Assembly: GCF_036250755.1 (NCBI RefSeq) | Contig: NZ_CP109583.1 | Span: 5,355,501 to 5,419,500 of the forward strand | Source: Streptomyces uncialis | GTDB lineage: Bacteria; Actinomycetota; Actinomycetes; Streptomycetales; Streptomycetaceae | Reading direction: 5' to 3' | DNA length: 64,000 bases | Shown here: positions 38,673 through 50,045 of the stretch, one piece after another | Layout of the letters: every line of letters begins with the position of its first letter | Position numbering within the stretch: the first letter of the stretch is position 1 | Position numbers and translations under genes: made by a program | Notes under the pieces: generated by a model | What the model was told of the DNA's origin: nothing | Databases searched by the model: none | Seen by the model: the letters and a program-made list of their open reading frames with translations, nothing else

Positions 38673-38806
38673 ACCCTCCGGCGCGGGTCGCTCCCCGGAG
38701 CTGGGGGAACCCTCCGGCGCGGGTCACTCCCCGGACACAGGCCGTACCGGCCGTACGGGTCGTACGGGTCACCCTCCGAGCACAGGCCGTACCGGCCGTA
38801 CAGGTC
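38673..38806. repeat. Two short direct repeats in the M23-cseC gap
   Basis: ACCCTCCGGCGCGGGTC occurs at 38673 and 38709 (36-bp period), and ACAGGCCGTACCGGCCGTAC at 38737 and 38782 (45-bp period). A third partial ACCCTCCG is at 38771. The block reaches the 3' end of cseC. No coding potential. Confidence 0.7.
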
Positions 38807-40148
38807 ATTTCTTCGGGAAGGGGAGGACCGGGAAGCTTCCTGTGCTGGTCGGGGCGTGCTCCGGCAGCCACAGCACCGCCACCGCGCCCTCCGCGGGCAC
38901 CTCGGGGGACGAGCCCGGTGGCCGGACGTTGCGGAAGGTGAGCCGTGCCCCGAGCACCCGGGCCTGACCCGCGGCGATGGTCAGCCCCAGACCGTGGCCA
39001 TGACCGGCGCGGTCGCTGCTGCCGGTGCGGAACCGGCTGGGGCCCTCGTCCAGCAGCTCCTCGGGGAACCCGGGGCCGTGGTCACGGACCCGCAGCACCC
39101 GGCCCTCCACGGTGACCTCGACCGGGGTCCTGCCGTGTTTGGCGGCGTTCGCGAGGAGGTTGCCGAGTATGCGTTCCAGTCGGCGCGGATCGGTGGTGAC
39201 CTCCGACTCATGGACGACGTCCACCCGTATGCCGCTGTCCCGGACGGCGACACGGCGGCTCACGAACTCACCGAGCAGGATGTCGTGCAGCTCGGCCCGC
39301 TCGGTGGCGCTGTCCAGCCGCGCGACCTCCAGGACGTCCTCCACGAGGGTGCGCATCGCCTGGGCGCGGTCCTTCACCAGTTCGCTGGGGCGGCCCGGGG
39401 GCAGCAGCTCGGCCGCCGTGAGCAGTCCGGTGACGGGGGTGCGCAGCTCGTGCGCGATATCGGCGGTGACCCGGCGTTCGGCCTCCAGCCGCTGGCGCAG
39501 CGCGTCCGCCATCGCGTCCACGGACCGCGCGAGGTCGTCGGTCTCGTCGCGGACGACACCGCCGATGGCCTCGCCCACCCGTACGCCGGTGTGCCCCTGG
39601 GCGACCTGTCCGGCCGCCGCGGCGGCCTTGCGCAGCCGACGGGACAGCTGTCCCCCTATGAGCACGCCCAGGGCGCAGCCGCCGAACACCACCGCGATCG
39701 AACCGATGATCAGCGCCTGGTCGAGATCCTTCATGATGGTCGCGCTGCGGTCGCGGAACGGGCTGTGCAGCGACAGCACCCGGCCGTCCTTCAGCGGCAC
39801 GGCCGCCCAGATGTCGGGGGTGCTGGCCTCGTCGTCCTCGGCGACATAGGTCGCCCGGCGTCCCTCGGCGGTCTTCTCCCGGAGCTCGCCGGGGATGTTC
39901 GGGTCGTCGACCTTGGCGCCGAACTGGAGCCGCCCGGTGCCCTCGTAGATCCGCTGGGCGAACTGGGCGCGTTCGTCCTGGAGGTCACGGGCGTTGTCCA
40001 GCATCGACACCCGGGCGGCGTTGTGCACGACCAGGCTCAGGGCGAGGGCCACGAGCGCGCCCACCAGCGCGATGGCGGCGCTGAGCTTCCACCGCAGGCC
40101 GGTCCGCAGGCTGAGCCCGCGCAGCTTCCCCCACATCGTCCGGCTCAT
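38805..40148 (-). CDS. cseC: Cell-envelope stress sensor histidine kinase CseC
   Basis: CseC is the membrane sensor that phosphorylates CseB and so turns on sigE under cell-wall stress. The 447-residue protein has two transmembrane segments (about 21-41 and 146-167) flanking an extracytoplasmic sensor, and a HAMP region. The H-box has His233 in ADIAHELRTPVTGLL. ATPase motifs are LGNLLANAAKHG, VRDHGPGFPEELL and GHGHGLGLTIAAGQARVLG. ATG overlaps the cseB stop (ATGA). Identity comes from the sequence and the complete sigE-cseA-cseB-cseC order. Confidence 0.95.
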   Translation of the reverse strand: MSRTMWGKLRGLSLRTGLRWKLSAAIALVGALVALALSLVVHNAARVSMLDNARDLQDERAQFAQRIYEGTGRLQFGAKVDDPNIPGELREKTAEGRRATYVAEDDEASTPDIWAAVPLKDGRVLSLHSPFRDRSATIMKDLDQALIIGSIAVVFGGCALGVLIGGQLSRRLRKAAAAAGQVAQGHTGVRVGEAIGGVVRDETDDLARSVDAMADALRQRLEAERRVTADIAHELRTPVTGLLTAAELLPPGRPSELVKDRAQAMRTLVEDVLEVARLDSATERAELHDILLGEFVSRRVAVRDSGIRVDVVHESEVTTDPRRLERILGNLLANAAKHGRTPVEVTVEGRVLRVRDHGPGFPEELLDEGPSRFRTGSSDRAGHGHGLGLTIAAGQARVLGARLTFRNVRPPGSSPEVPAEGAVAVLWLPEHAPTSTGSFPVLPFPKK

Positions 40149-40861
40149 GCCCTCAGTTTGTAGCCGAAGCCGCGGACCGTCTCGATACGGTCCTGGCCGA
40201 TCTTCGCGCGCAGCCGCTGCACATGGACGTCGACCACCCGGGTGTCACCGCCCCAGCCGTAGTCCCAGACCCGCTCCAGCAGTTTGTCGCGGGACAGCAC
40301 GGTGCCGGGCGCGGCGGAGAACTCCAGCAGCAGCCGCATCTCGGTCGGGGTGAGTCCGACCGGCTTGCCCCCGCGGCGGACCTCCATCCCGATGGTGTCG
40401 ATCTCCAGATCGCCGAAGCTCAGCACCCCGTCACCGGCGGGTTCCGCGGAGCCGGTGGGGGCCGGGGCGCCCGGCCCGGTGCCGCTGGCGTGGCCGAAGC
40501 GGCGCAGCACCGCGCGGATACGGGCGACCAGCACCGCCCCGTCGAACGGCTTGGTGACGTAGTCGTCGGCGCCCGCCTCCAGCCCGAGGACGACATCGAT
40601 GGAGTCGGCGCGGGCGGACAGCATGATCACGGGGACGGTCGACTCGTCACGGATACGGCGGCACAGGCTCACCCCGTCCAGGCCGGGCACCATCACGTCG
40701 AGCAGCGCGATGTCGGGCCGTCTCGCGCGGAACGCGTCGAGGCCCGACAGTCCGTCGGGCATCGCGGTGACCACGAAGCCGTCACGTTCCAGCGCGAGCT
40801 GGGTGGCCTCGCGGATGACGTCGTCGTCCTCCACGAAGAGGACGTGGGTCTGCTCTGCCAT
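40145..40861 (-). CDS. cseB: Response regulator CseB
   Basis: An OmpR/PhoB-type regulator that activates the sigE promoter when phosphorylated by CseC. The 238-residue protein has a receiver domain with E11-D12-D13 and phosphoacceptor D55 (IALLDVMVPGLDG), the K of YVTKPF, and a winged-helix DNA-binding domain (LTPTEMRLLLEFSAAPGTVLSRDKLLERVWDYGWGGDTRVVDVHVQRLRAKIG). An Ala/Gly/Pro linker of ~25 residues joins them. It lies 21 bp after cseA and overlaps cseC. Confidence 0.96.
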   Translation of the reverse strand: MAEQTHVLFVEDDDVIREATQLALERDGFVVTAMPDGLSGLDAFRARRPDIALLDVMVPGLDGVSLCRRIRDESTVPVIMLSARADSIDVVLGLEAGADDYVTKPFDGAVLVARIRAVLRRFGHASGTGPGAPAPTGSAEPAGDGVLSFGDLEIDTIGMEVRRGGKPVGLTPTEMRLLLEFSAAPGTVLSRDKLLERVWDYGWGGDTRVVDVHVQRLRAKIGQDRIETVRGFGYKLRA

Positions 40862-40882
40862 CCGAATCCGTATCCGTCGCTC

Positions 40883-41713
40883 TCAGTTGTCCGGCGGAGC
40901 GGCGGTGGTACCGGCCGCCGCGTTGCCGTAGTCGTTGTGGGTGCGGGCCCGTTCCGTGAAGGCGTCGGCGGCGGTGGCCCACCGGTATGTGACGACGTCC
41001 TCGCCGGAGGGGAAGGCGACCGGGTCCTTGTCGGCGTACACCTGCTGGGTCACGACCAGGTCCCCGCGGTCGATCTCGGCATACACCGGGGGCTCCTCGG
41101 ACCGGAAGACGTTCTCGTACGCGCTGCCCTGGGGACGGTACACGTAGGAGCCGAGACCGACGGCGTCCTCGCAGCTCAGGACGTTGACGACCACATCCGT
41201 GGAGGTGACGCCGGTGAGGCTTCCGTAGATCACGTCGACGGGGTACTCGTCCCCGGTGCAGGGACGCAGACCGTCCTTGACCGCGGCGCTGACCTCGGGG
41301 TCGTCCAGGAGCAGACGCACCGCGTTGACGCGCTTGGGGGCGGGGGACGGGGTGGGTGAGGGGGTGGTCTGGCTGACGGTGTCCGTGCGGGCGGGGCCCT
41401 CGTCACGGGTGCCGGTGCCACCGGTGGAACAGGAGGCGACGAAAACGCCGAGGGCGGCGAGCACGGCTGCCGCCGTACTCCCCGCCTGCCAGCTGAGGGT
41501 TCCGCCCCTACCGTCCGCCGCCCCGGCCGCGGTGTCCGCTGTGTCCGTACGGGCCGGGGGCGGTCCGCCGGGCGGCCCCAAGTCCGCCACCGGCGTGCGG
41601 TGTTCGCCGGACGGGGGGCCCGAGAGCGGGCCCGCGCCGGTCGTGGGCGGGGTGGATCTGGTGTGCCGGGCGGCCCTCCAAGCCGCCCCGACCCGGGTCC
41701 CTACGCCGCGCAA
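40883..41713 (-). CDS. cseA: Lipoprotein CseA, negative modulator of the SigE system
   Basis: CseA is a lipoprotein on the outer face of the membrane; in S. coelicolor its loss raises sigE expression. The predicted 276-residue protein has lipobox VASC with Cys95, a Ser/Thr/Pro stretch, and a globular domain (RVNAVRLLLDDPEVSAAVKDGL to ADAFTERARTHNDYG) with two Cys. The start used is a TTG overlapping the sigE 3' end, with GAGGAG 8 nt upstream. That leaves a long ~70-residue cytoplasmic tail; a GTG at 41590 is an alternative. Confidence 0.85.
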   Translation of the reverse strand: MRGVGTRVGAAWRAARHTRSTPPTTGAGPLSGPPSGEHRTPVADLGPPGGPPPARTDTADTAAGAADGRGGTLSWQAGSTAAAVLAALGVFVASCSTGGTGTRDEGPARTDTVSQTTPSPTPSPAPKRVNAVRLLLDDPEVSAAVKDGLRPCTGDEYPVDVIYGSLTGVTSTDVVVNVLSCEDAVGLGSYVYRPQGSAYENVFRSEEPPVYAEIDRGDLVVTQQVYADKDPVAFPSGEDVVTYRWATAADAFTERARTHNDYGNAAAGTTAAPPDN

Positions 41714-42240
41714 CGCTCCCGCTCCTCACGTTCGAGCGCGCGTGCGTCCAGGTCCCGGCTCTCCAACTCCTGCCGGAGCCGTGCGAGTGCCCGGTGCAGC
41801 GTGCTCTTGACCGTACCGGCCGACATGCCGAGGGCGGCGGCCGTCTCCTCCGTGGACATCTGCTCCCAGTGTCGCAGCACGACGACACTGCGTTGCTTCG
41901 GAGCGAGCACCTTCATGATGTCCATCAGCAGGGCGCGGTCGGCGTGCTGTTCGGTGGAGTCCTCGACACAGGGCTCCGGGAGCTGCTCGGTGGGCACTTC
42001 CTCCAGCTTGCGGGCGCGCCACCACTCCGTCCGCGTATTGATCATCACGCGGCGCAGATACGCGTCGGCCAGCCGCTTGTCCGCTATGCCGTCCCAGCGG
42101 CCGTACGTGCGGACCAGCGCGGTCTGGAGCAGGTCCTGGGCCTCCACCGGGTCGGGAACCAGCCGTCGGGCACTGCGCAGCAGGGCGTCCTGCCGTGTGC
42201 GGACGTACTCCTCGAATTCGAGCACCTCTCCCTGCGCCAT
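41701..42240 (-). CDS. sigE: ECF sigma factor SigE
   Basis: SigE directs transcription of cell-envelope genes in Streptomyces and is controlled at the transcript level by CseB/CseC rather than by an anti-sigma factor. The 179-residue protein has region 2 (EEYVRTRQDALLRSARRLVPDPVEAQDLLQTALVRTYGRW) and region 4 (PKQRSVVVLRHWEQMSTEETAAALGMSAGTVKSTLHRALARLR), close to what I recall of S. coelicolor SigE including the ALEREERERCAA end. ATG 42240 is preceded by GGAGGCGACGGGG. First gene of sigE-cseABC. Confidence 0.97.
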   Translation of the reverse strand: MAQGEVLEFEEYVRTRQDALLRSARRLVPDPVEAQDLLQTALVRTYGRWDGIADKRLADAYLRRVMINTRTEWWRARKLEEVPTEQLPEPCVEDSTEQHADRALLMDIMKVLAPKQRSVVVLRHWEQMSTEETAAALGMSAGTVKSTLHRALARLRQELESRDLDARALEREERERCAA

Positions 42241-42386
42241 GTCCCCGTCGCCTCCGATCCGGCCCCCCGGCCGCCGTCTTCCCGTGTGTGCCTCACCGGC
42301 ACAGAACTGAAGGTACGGAGCAGTTGTCACGGCACTGTGCGGGCCAGCACGCGGGGGACGCACGGCTGTCCGTCGGTTGTGTAACA

Positions 42387-42415
42387 GATATAGGAAAGGG
42401 GTAAGGCGGCTGGAA
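42387..42415 (-). promoter_or_regulatory. Candidate sigE promoter
   Basis: On the minus strand TTCCAG and TATATC are separated by 17 bp in an A+T-rich patch of the 545-bp gap upstream of sigE, about 150 bp before the start codon. This fits a vegetative-sigma promoter activated by CseB. No obvious CseB repeat could be assigned. Confidence 0.45.
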
Positions 42416-42732
42416 TTTTAGCCGGGTTTGGGGCGCTTGGTCGCGCCGCCGAGGTGACGGACGGGGCGTCACCGGATGTACGGGGAGGGGCACGCGTGAC
42501 GTACCGGGGACGTGCGGAGGGCCAGGGGTGATCACCGCCGGGGGCGTACGGGGCGCGTCCGACGGTGGCACCGGGACGCGCGCCGGGGCGCGTCATGGGT
42601 GCGCGGGGTGCCGGGTGCGTGGGTGCGTGGGTGCCTGCGCGTCCGGATGTCCGGGGTGGCCGGCTGCCCGGGGGCCGGGGGGAATCGGTGGAGTCGGGCC
42701 AGGCGCGGGGTAGGTGTGGGCCGGACATGGGG
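42416..42732. other. G-rich gene-free region upstream of sigE
   Basis: Very G-rich on the plus strand, with simple GTGCGTGG-type repeats around 42600-42640. No coding features. It separates the sigE promoter from the mutY terminator. Confidence 0.5.
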
Positions 42733-42761
42733 CGGCCCCGGTGGGTGGGCCACCGGGGCCG
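42733..42761 (-). terminator. mutY terminator hairpin
   Basis: CGGCCCCGGTGG (42733-42744) and CCACCGGGGCCG (42750-42761) form a perfect 12-bp stem with a 5-nt loop, 25 bp past the mutY stop. No T-tract. Confidence 0.7.
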
Positions 42762-42785
42762 TCGTCGTGCGGTGGTGACGGGGCG

Positions 42786-43724
42786 TCAGGAGTGCGGGAG
42801 CCGGTACAGGCCGCCCGCCAGCGGCTCCACCAGGCCGTCCGAGACGAGTCCGTCGAGCGCGCGGGCCCGCTGCACCGGTTCGTCCCACACCCGGTTCAGC
42901 ACCGTCTGCGGCACCGGGGCCGTGGCCTCCCGCAGCACCGCGAGCAGCTTGCCCCGCACCTGCCGGTCCGTCCCCGCGTACGTCTGCGCGCGCCGGGGCG
43001 GTCCCTGGTGCTCGGGCTTGCCCGCCAGCCGCCACGCGCACAGCGACGCGATCGGGCAGCGGTCGCAGCGCTCGCCCCGGGCCGTGCACAGCAGCGCGCC
43101 CAGCTCCATCGACGCGGCGGCCCACCGGGCGGCGGTGCTCTCCTCGTCGGGCAGCAGCGCGCGGGCGAGCTTGCGTTCGGCGGCGGTCGTCGCGTTCGGC
43201 GGGTACTGCGTCCCGGCCACCGCGCGGGCGATGACCCGGCGCACATTGGTGTCGAGGACGGCGTGCCGCTGTCCGTACGCGAACGACGCCACGGCGGCGG
43301 CCGTGTACTCACCGATCCCGGGCAGCGCGAGGAGCTGGGCGTGCTCGGCGGGCACATCGCCGCCGTGCCGCTCCGTTATGGCCGTCGCCGCGCCGTGCAG
43401 GCGCAGCGCGCGGCGTGGGTAGCCGAGCCGGCCCCACGCGCGGACCGCCTCACCGGAGGGTTCCTTGGCCAGATCGGCGGGGCGCGGCCAGCGGGCCAGC
43501 CACTGCTCGTAGACGGGCAGCACCCGGCTGACCGGGGTCTGCTGGAGCATGAACTCGCTGACCATCACACCCCAGGGGCCCGCCTCGGGGCGCCGCCACG
43601 GCAGGTCGCGCGCGTGGTCCTCGAACCACGAGATCACGGGTTCGTGCAGGGCGGGAAGGGAAGGGAGGGCCTCGGCGGCACGGGGTTCGGGGGTACGGGG
43701 CGTGGGCTTCGTCGGCACAGTCAT
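42786..43724 (-). CDS. mutY: A/G-specific adenine glycosylase
   Basis: MutY removes adenine mispaired with 8-oxoguanine. The 312-residue HhH-GPD protein has WGVMVSEFMLQQTPVSRV with catalytic Glu57, the HhH loop LLALPGIGEYTAAAVASFAYG, catalytic Asp158 in VLDTNVRRV, and an iron-sulfur loop with C-x6-C-x2-C-x5-C spacing (CTARGERCDRCPIASLC). The C-terminal domain is short, as in other actinobacterial MutY. The ATG at 43724 is chosen over extended upstream starts. Confidence 0.94.
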   Translation of the reverse strand: MTVPTKPTPRTPEPRAAEALPSLPALHEPVISWFEDHARDLPWRRPEAGPWGVMVSEFMLQQTPVSRVLPVYEQWLARWPRPADLAKEPSGEAVRAWGRLGYPRRALRLHGAATAITERHGGDVPAEHAQLLALPGIGEYTAAAVASFAYGQRHAVLDTNVRRVIARAVAGTQYPPNATTAAERKLARALLPDEESTAARWAAASMELGALLCTARGERCDRCPIASLCAWRLAGKPEHQGPPRRAQTYAGTDRQVRGKLLAVLREATAPVPQTVLNRVWDEPVQRARALDGLVSDGLVEPLAGGLYRLPHS

Positions 43725-44131
43725 GGCACGGGCGATCCTCCCACGGGTGTGCGGGCCGAGGGGGGCATGACGCCGAGCGAGGGCGGGTCGGGGCCCGCCC
43801 ATGACGGCGGCCGGACGGCCTGGCGGGCGGCTGGGCGCCCGGGCGGGGCGGGCGTCCACGGGTCCGCGGCGGGGTGCCCGGGGCGGGGTTCGCGGCCGTG
43901 GCCCGGGCCCGGGTTCGCGGGCGGGGTGTCCGTGGGTGGGGCGGGTCCGCGACGGGGTTCCGGCCGGTCGGGGCCCGGGCGAGGCGGGTGCCGGGCCGGG
44001 GCCGGGGCGGAAAGGGGTGACGATCGGCAGGGGTGGCGGGCGGGTGCGGGGCGGTAGCGTCGCGCGGCGGGCTGTCAGTGGGGGGTGGCACCTTGGAGGG
44101 GGACGGGAAGCGGGGAAGGGGTCGGGGCGGT
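43725..44131. other. GC-rich gap between mutY and the sensor-kinase gene
   Basis: About 400 bp between divergent genes, extremely G-rich on the plus strand at 43840-44030. No gene, clear promoter or hairpin could be identified with confidence. Confidence 0.4.
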
Positions 44132-46050
<1,919 letters not shown>

Positions 46051-46054
<4 letters not shown>

Positions 46055-46746
46055 ACAGGCCGATCCGGGTACTTCTCGCCGACGACGAGGCGATGATCCG
46101 TGCGGGGGTCCGGGCGATCCTCGCCGCCGACGACGGCATCGCGGTCGTCGCGGAGGCGGGGGACGGCCATGAGGCGGTCCGGCTGACGCAGGCGCACCGG
46201 CCCGATGTGGTGCTCCTCGACATCCGTATGCCGCGCCTCGACGGCCTCGCCGCCGCCGAGGAGATCCTGCGGACCGTGCCGGGTACGGCCGTCGCGATGC
46301 TCACGACGTTCTCCGAGGACGCGTACGTCGCCCGCGCCCTGGGCGGCGGGGCCACCGGATTCCTGCTGAAGTCCGGCGACCCCGACGAACTCATCGCGGG
46401 AGTAAGGGCGGTGGCGGACGGTGCCGCCTTCCTCTCGCCGAAGGTCGCCCGTCATGTCATCGACAACCTCGGCGCGGAACGGCTCGGCCGCGCCACGGCC
46501 GCCCGCGCCCGTACCGGCACCCTCACCCCCAGGGAACGCGAGGTGCTCGCCCTGGTCGGCGCGGGGCTCTCCAACCCGGAGATAGCCCGTCGGCTGCACC
46601 TCGTGGAGGGCACGGTGAAGGCGTATGTGAGCGCCATCCTGGACCGGCTGTCCGTCAGGAACCGCGTACAGGCGGCGATCGTGGCGTACGAGGCGGGTCT
46701 GACGGCGGAGGACGGGGCGGCGGCACCGGGGCGTGGCGTTCGGTGA
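46051..46746 (+). CDS. NarL/LuxR-family response regulator
   Basis: A 231-residue regulator paired with the preceding kinase (GTGA overlap). Receiver domain with D11-D12, phosphoacceptor D57 (VVLLDIRMPRLDG), Thr in LTTFSEDAY and Lys in FLLKSGDP. The LuxR HTH is LTPREREVLALVGAGLSNPEIARRLHLVEGTVKAYVSAILDRLSVRNR. GTG start with AGGAGGTG directly upstream. Targets unknown. Confidence 0.93.
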
Positions 46747-46801
46747 CGCGGTGAGGTGGTGAAGCCCGGCCCGGGCCCTGACTTCTGGGCTCCGGCCGGA
46801 C

Positions 46802-47404
46802 TCAGCCACGGGTGCGTCGCCCACGGGTGCGCTGCCCACGCCGGTGCCGTCCGGCGCTGAGCACCCGCGTCGCGGGGCCGGTGCCCGCCCGGACGGCCAG
46901 CAGTCCGACGGCCGCGCCGAGCAGCAGCCCGACCGCCACATCATGCGGAAAGTGCACGCCCACGAAGACCCGGGAGAACGCCAGCAGCAGGGCCAGCGGG
47001 ACCGTGAGCCAGACCATGGCCCGCCAGGCCAGGGCCACCGTCACCGCCGACGCGCCCGCGATCGTCGCGTGATTGCTGGGGAACGACCAGTCACCGGCTT
47101 CCGGGCACTCCACCAGCGGCGCGACCGCGCCCGCCACCGTCCGGCAGGGCCGGTCCTGGTCGAAGAACGTCTTCAGGACCTCACTGACCACATAGGCGAC
47201 GGCCGTCGCGACCGGCGCGAGGCAGGCCACCGCCACCGCACGCGGATCACCCCCGCGGACCCGCCACCAGGCGGCCACGAACAGCAGTCCGAAGACGAGG
47301 ATTCCCGCCTCCGTGCCTATTTCCGCGGTGAGTTGGAGCCAAGAGGGGGAGTCCCGTGCGAAGGAGGTGATGTCCCGGTACCACTCGTCATCGGCGTACG
47401 TCAT
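46802..47404 (-). CDS. PAP2-family membrane phosphatase
   Basis: A 200-residue membrane protein with the three-part PAP2 acid-phosphatase signature on the outer face: KTFFDQDRP (motif 1), WSFPSNHATIAG (motif 2, acid-base His) and SRVFVGVHFPHDVAVG (motif 3, nucleophile His). Likely substrates are lipid phosphates such as undecaprenyl pyrophosphate or phosphatidic acid. Five or six hydrophobic segments. The ATG at 47404 is chosen; its ribosome-binding site is weak. Convergent with the response-regulator gene. Confidence 0.9.
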   Translation of the reverse strand: MTYADDEWYRDITSFARDSPSWLQLTAEIGTEAGILVFGLLFVAAWWRVRGGDPRAVAVACLAPVATAVAYVVSEVLKTFFDQDRPCRTVAGAVAPLVECPEAGDWSFPSNHATIAGASAVTVALAWRAMVWLTVPLALLLAFSRVFVGVHFPHDVAVGLLLGAAVGLLAVRAGTGPATRVLSAGRHRRGQRTRGRRTRG

Positions 47405-47589
47405 GGTCACGGACCGTACGGAACGGCCCCCGGCGGTCACACCCCGCAGTCGTCAGCTCCCGGACCTGACGAAAGACAGGGGTACGAAGGGCACTGACGG
47501 ACCGTCTCCGGGATGATGATCCGGAAAAGTTGCCTCAGGGGCGGCGGGTGGGGCGGGAGAAGAGGCCGATCTCTCGTACAGTTGCCGCC

Positions 47590-48471
47590 GTGGGATCTCT
47601 GCGCAATCCGATCGGGCCGCTTCCCTCCAGCATCTACTGGCGGCGGAGGGGCCTTCTGCTGATCATGGCCGCCCTGCTGGCGCTGCTCGTCGTGTGGATC
47701 GTGAGCTCACGCGGAGGTGACGGCGGCGGCGGGGACGACGCGGACGGCTCCAACAGCAAGAACCCCGTGGAGTCCATCACGCCCGGTCCCTCCGGGTCCG
47801 GCCCCGCGATCAGCGAGAAGCCGGGCGGCCGGGACGAGTCCGAGGGCAGCACGGAGGGCTCCGGCGGCTCGGGTTCCGCGGGCTCCGGAACGGGTGGCGG
47901 CTCAGGGGGCACGGAAGGTACCGGCGGTACGGGCTCCCCGTCCGCGACCGGCACCGGCGACCCGGCCGACTCCGGTGACACGGGCGGCACAGGTGGCACG
48001 GGTGGCAACGGCGGTTCCGCGAACGGCGGTACGGCCACGGGCGGCCGGCTGCCCGCCGGGTCGAACCTGCCCAACTGCGCCCCGGCATCGGTGCGGTTGA
48101 CGCTGCGCAGCGTCCAGAACACCTACGAGCCCGGCCAGACCCCGAAGCTCGAACTCGTCGCGCAGAACTCCTCGGCGTCCGACTGCAAGCTCGACCTCGG
48201 GCCCGAGCGGGCCGTGGTGACGATCACCCAGTCGGGCAGCGACAAGGACATCTGGGCCTCCGACCACTGCCCCGACCGCTCCGCGAACGTACTGGTGCGG
48301 GTGCCCGCCGACGGCCGGACGACCCACACCTTCCCGTGGGACCGCGAGCAGAGCGCCCCGAAGTGCGCGACGCCCCCGGCCGGGGACGTCTCCCCCGGTA
48401 CCTATCTGGTCGAGGCGAAGACCCCGGGCCTGCCGACCGCCCGCACCTCGTTCGTCCTGACACGGGACTGA
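47590..48471 (+). CDS. Membrane-anchored extracytoplasmic protein with Gly/Ser/Thr linker
   Basis: A 293-residue protein: short basic cytoplasmic N-terminus, one transmembrane segment (GLLLIMAALLALLVVWIV, about 22-39), and a ~110-residue linker rich in Gly, Ser and Thr (GGTGGTGGNGGSANGGTATGG). A C-terminal beta-rich domain follows (SVRLTLRSVQNTYEPGQTPKLELVAQNSSASDCKLDLGPERAVVTITQSGSDKDIWASDHC to PGTYLVEAKTPGLPTARTSFVLTRD) with four Cys and an immunoglobulin-like look. GTG 47590 lies 7 nt after TACAGT, suggesting a leaderless start. Function unknown; probably envelope-associated. Confidence 0.75.
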   Translation: MGSLRNPIGPLPSSIYWRRRGLLLIMAALLALLVVWIVSSRGGDGGGGDDADGSNSKNPVESITPGPSGSGPAISEKPGGRDESEGSTEGSGGSGSAGSGTGGGSGGTEGTGGTGSPSATGTGDPADSGDTGGTGGTGGNGGSANGGTATGGRLPAGSNLPNCAPASVRLTLRSVQNTYEPGQTPKLELVAQNSSASDCKLDLGPERAVVTITQSGSDKDIWASDHCPDRSANVLVRVPADGRTTHTFPWDREQSAPKCATPPAGDVSPGTYLVEAKTPGLPTARTSFVLTRD

Positions 48472-48846
48472 CGGCCGGGACTGACGGCCGGGACCGGCGG
48501 ACCGGGCGGGCCTGACAGTCCGGGACCGTCGGAACGGGGCCGGCCGTGAGATCGGCCGGGAACCCACATCCCCGCCCCGGGCGCCCCTGGGGCCCGCCCG
48601 GGGCGGGGATACGCCTGGGCGGGACGGAAAGTGGCGGGAACCCGCCTCGCGGGCCGTACGCCACTCTTCCGGCAAAGCGCCCGTACGGTGCCGAACCGCC
48701 GCCCGCCGAACCGTCAGTCGACCGACCGCCGCACCGCCGACGCCCGACAGCCGGCCGCCGAACCGCCCGGCGGCCGAACCCGGCGGCCGAACCTGACGGC
48801 TGACCAGCCCGGAGCGCCCGCCGAACCACGCACCCGCCCGAACCGG
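48472..48846. other. Gap between convergent genes with a strong hairpin
   Basis: A tandem GACTGACGGCCGG pair just after the stop, the hairpin annotated separately, then 48690-48800 of CCGCCGAACC-type simple repeats. No coding features. Confidence 0.6.
48568..48610. terminator. Bidirectional terminator hairpin
   Basis: ATCCCCGCCCCGGGCG (48568-48583) and CGCCCGGGGCGGGGAT (48595-48610) form a perfect 16-bp stem with an 11-nt loop that can itself fold. Lies between the secreted-protein gene and convergent disA. Confidence 0.8.
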
Positions 48847-49971
48847 TCAGACGTAGCGTTCGAGGATCGACGACTCCGCGAGGCGGGACAGGCCCTCGCG
48901 GACGCTGCGGGCACGGGCCTCGCCCACCCCGTCGACCGCCTGAAGATCGTCCACGCTCGCGGCCAGCAGCTTCTGGAGCCCGCCGAAGTGCTCGACCAGC
49001 CGGTCGATGATCGCGCCGGGCAGCCGGGGCACCTTCGCCAGCAGCCGGAAGCCGCGCGGCGAGACCGCCGAGTCCAGCGCCTCCGGTGAACCGGTGTAGC
49101 CCAGCGCACGCGCCACCGTGGAGAGTTCGAGCAACTCCGCGTGGGTCAGCGCGTCCAGCTCGGACAGCGCCTCGTCCACCGTGCGGGAACGCTTCGCCGT
49201 GGGCTCGGGCACATAGTCCCGGACCACCAGCTCCCGCTCGGGCTCCACGCCCGCGATCAGCTCGTCCAGCTGGAGGGCGAGGAGACGGCCGTCCGTCCCC
49301 AGCTCCACCACGTACTCGGCGATCTCCGTGGCGATCCGGCGCACCATCTCCAGCCGCTGCGCGACCGCGCTGACGTCGCGGACCGTCACCAGGTCCTCGA
49401 TCTCCAGCGCCGACAGGGTGCCCGCGACCTCGTCGAGGCGCAGCTTGTACCGCTCCAGCGTCGCCAGGGCCTGGTTCGCCCGGGACAGGATCGCCGCCGA
49501 GTCCTCCAGGACCCGCCGCTGACCGCCGACGTACAGCGCGATCAGCCGCATCGACTGCGACACCGACACCACCGGGAAACCGACCTGCTTGCTGACCCGG
49601 TCCGCCGTGCGGTGCCGGGTGCCCGTCTCCTCGGTGGGGATCGTCGGATCGGGGACGAGCTGCACGCCCGCCCGCACGATCTTGGTGATGTCCTTGTCGA
49701 TGATGATGCCGCCGTCGAGCTTGCACAGCTCACGCAGACGGGTCGCGGTGAACTCGACGTCCAGCACGAAGCCGCCCGAGCACATCGCCTCGACGCTCTT
49801 GTCGGAACCGAGGACGATCAGCCCTCCGGTATTGCCCCGGAGGATGCGCTCCAGGCCGTCCCGCAGGGCCGTGCCCGGCGCGACCGCGCTCAGCGCGGCC
49901 CGCATCAGTCCCTCGGCACCGGAGCTCCCGCCGGACTTTCCGGGAGCCGCTGCCCGGTCGTTGGCTGCCAC
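48847..49971 (-). CDS. disA: Diadenylate cyclase DisA (c-di-AMP synthase)
   Basis: DisA makes c-di-AMP from two ATP and scans DNA. The 374-residue protein has a DAC domain with the catalytic D86-G-G ([11 protein letters not shown] in many homologues) and R119-H-R in [13 protein letters not shown], a central helical linker, and a C-terminal HhH DNA-binding domain ([22 protein letters not shown]). D86 coincides with the residue number I recall for catalytic mutants of Streptomyces DisA. GTG start with GGAGGAG upstream. It is 74 bp after radA, the usual partner gene. Confidence 0.96.
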   Translation of the reverse strand: MAANDRAAAPGKSGGSSGAEGLMRAALSAVAPGTALRDGLERILRGNTGGLIVLGSDKSVEAMCSGGFVLDVEFTATRLRELCKLDGGIIIDKDITKIVRAGVQLVPDPTIPTEETGTRHRTADRVSKQVGFPVVSVSQSMRLIALYVGGQRRVLEDSAAILSRANQALATLERYKLRLDEVAGTLSALEIEDLVTVRDVSAVAQRLEMVRRIATEIAEYVVELGTDGRLLALQLDELIAGVEPERELVVRDYVPEPTAKRSRTVDEALSELDALTHAELLELSTVARALGYTGSPEALDSAVSPRGFRLLAKVPRLPGAIIDRLVEHFGGLQKLLAASVDDLQAVDGVGEARARSVREGLSRLAESSILERYV

Positions 49972-50045
49972 TGCTCTCCTCCGGTCGCGGTTCTGGGGGG
50001 TGCCCGGTGCTCGTTTCGTACGGACGGGCGAGACCGGGGCAAAGT

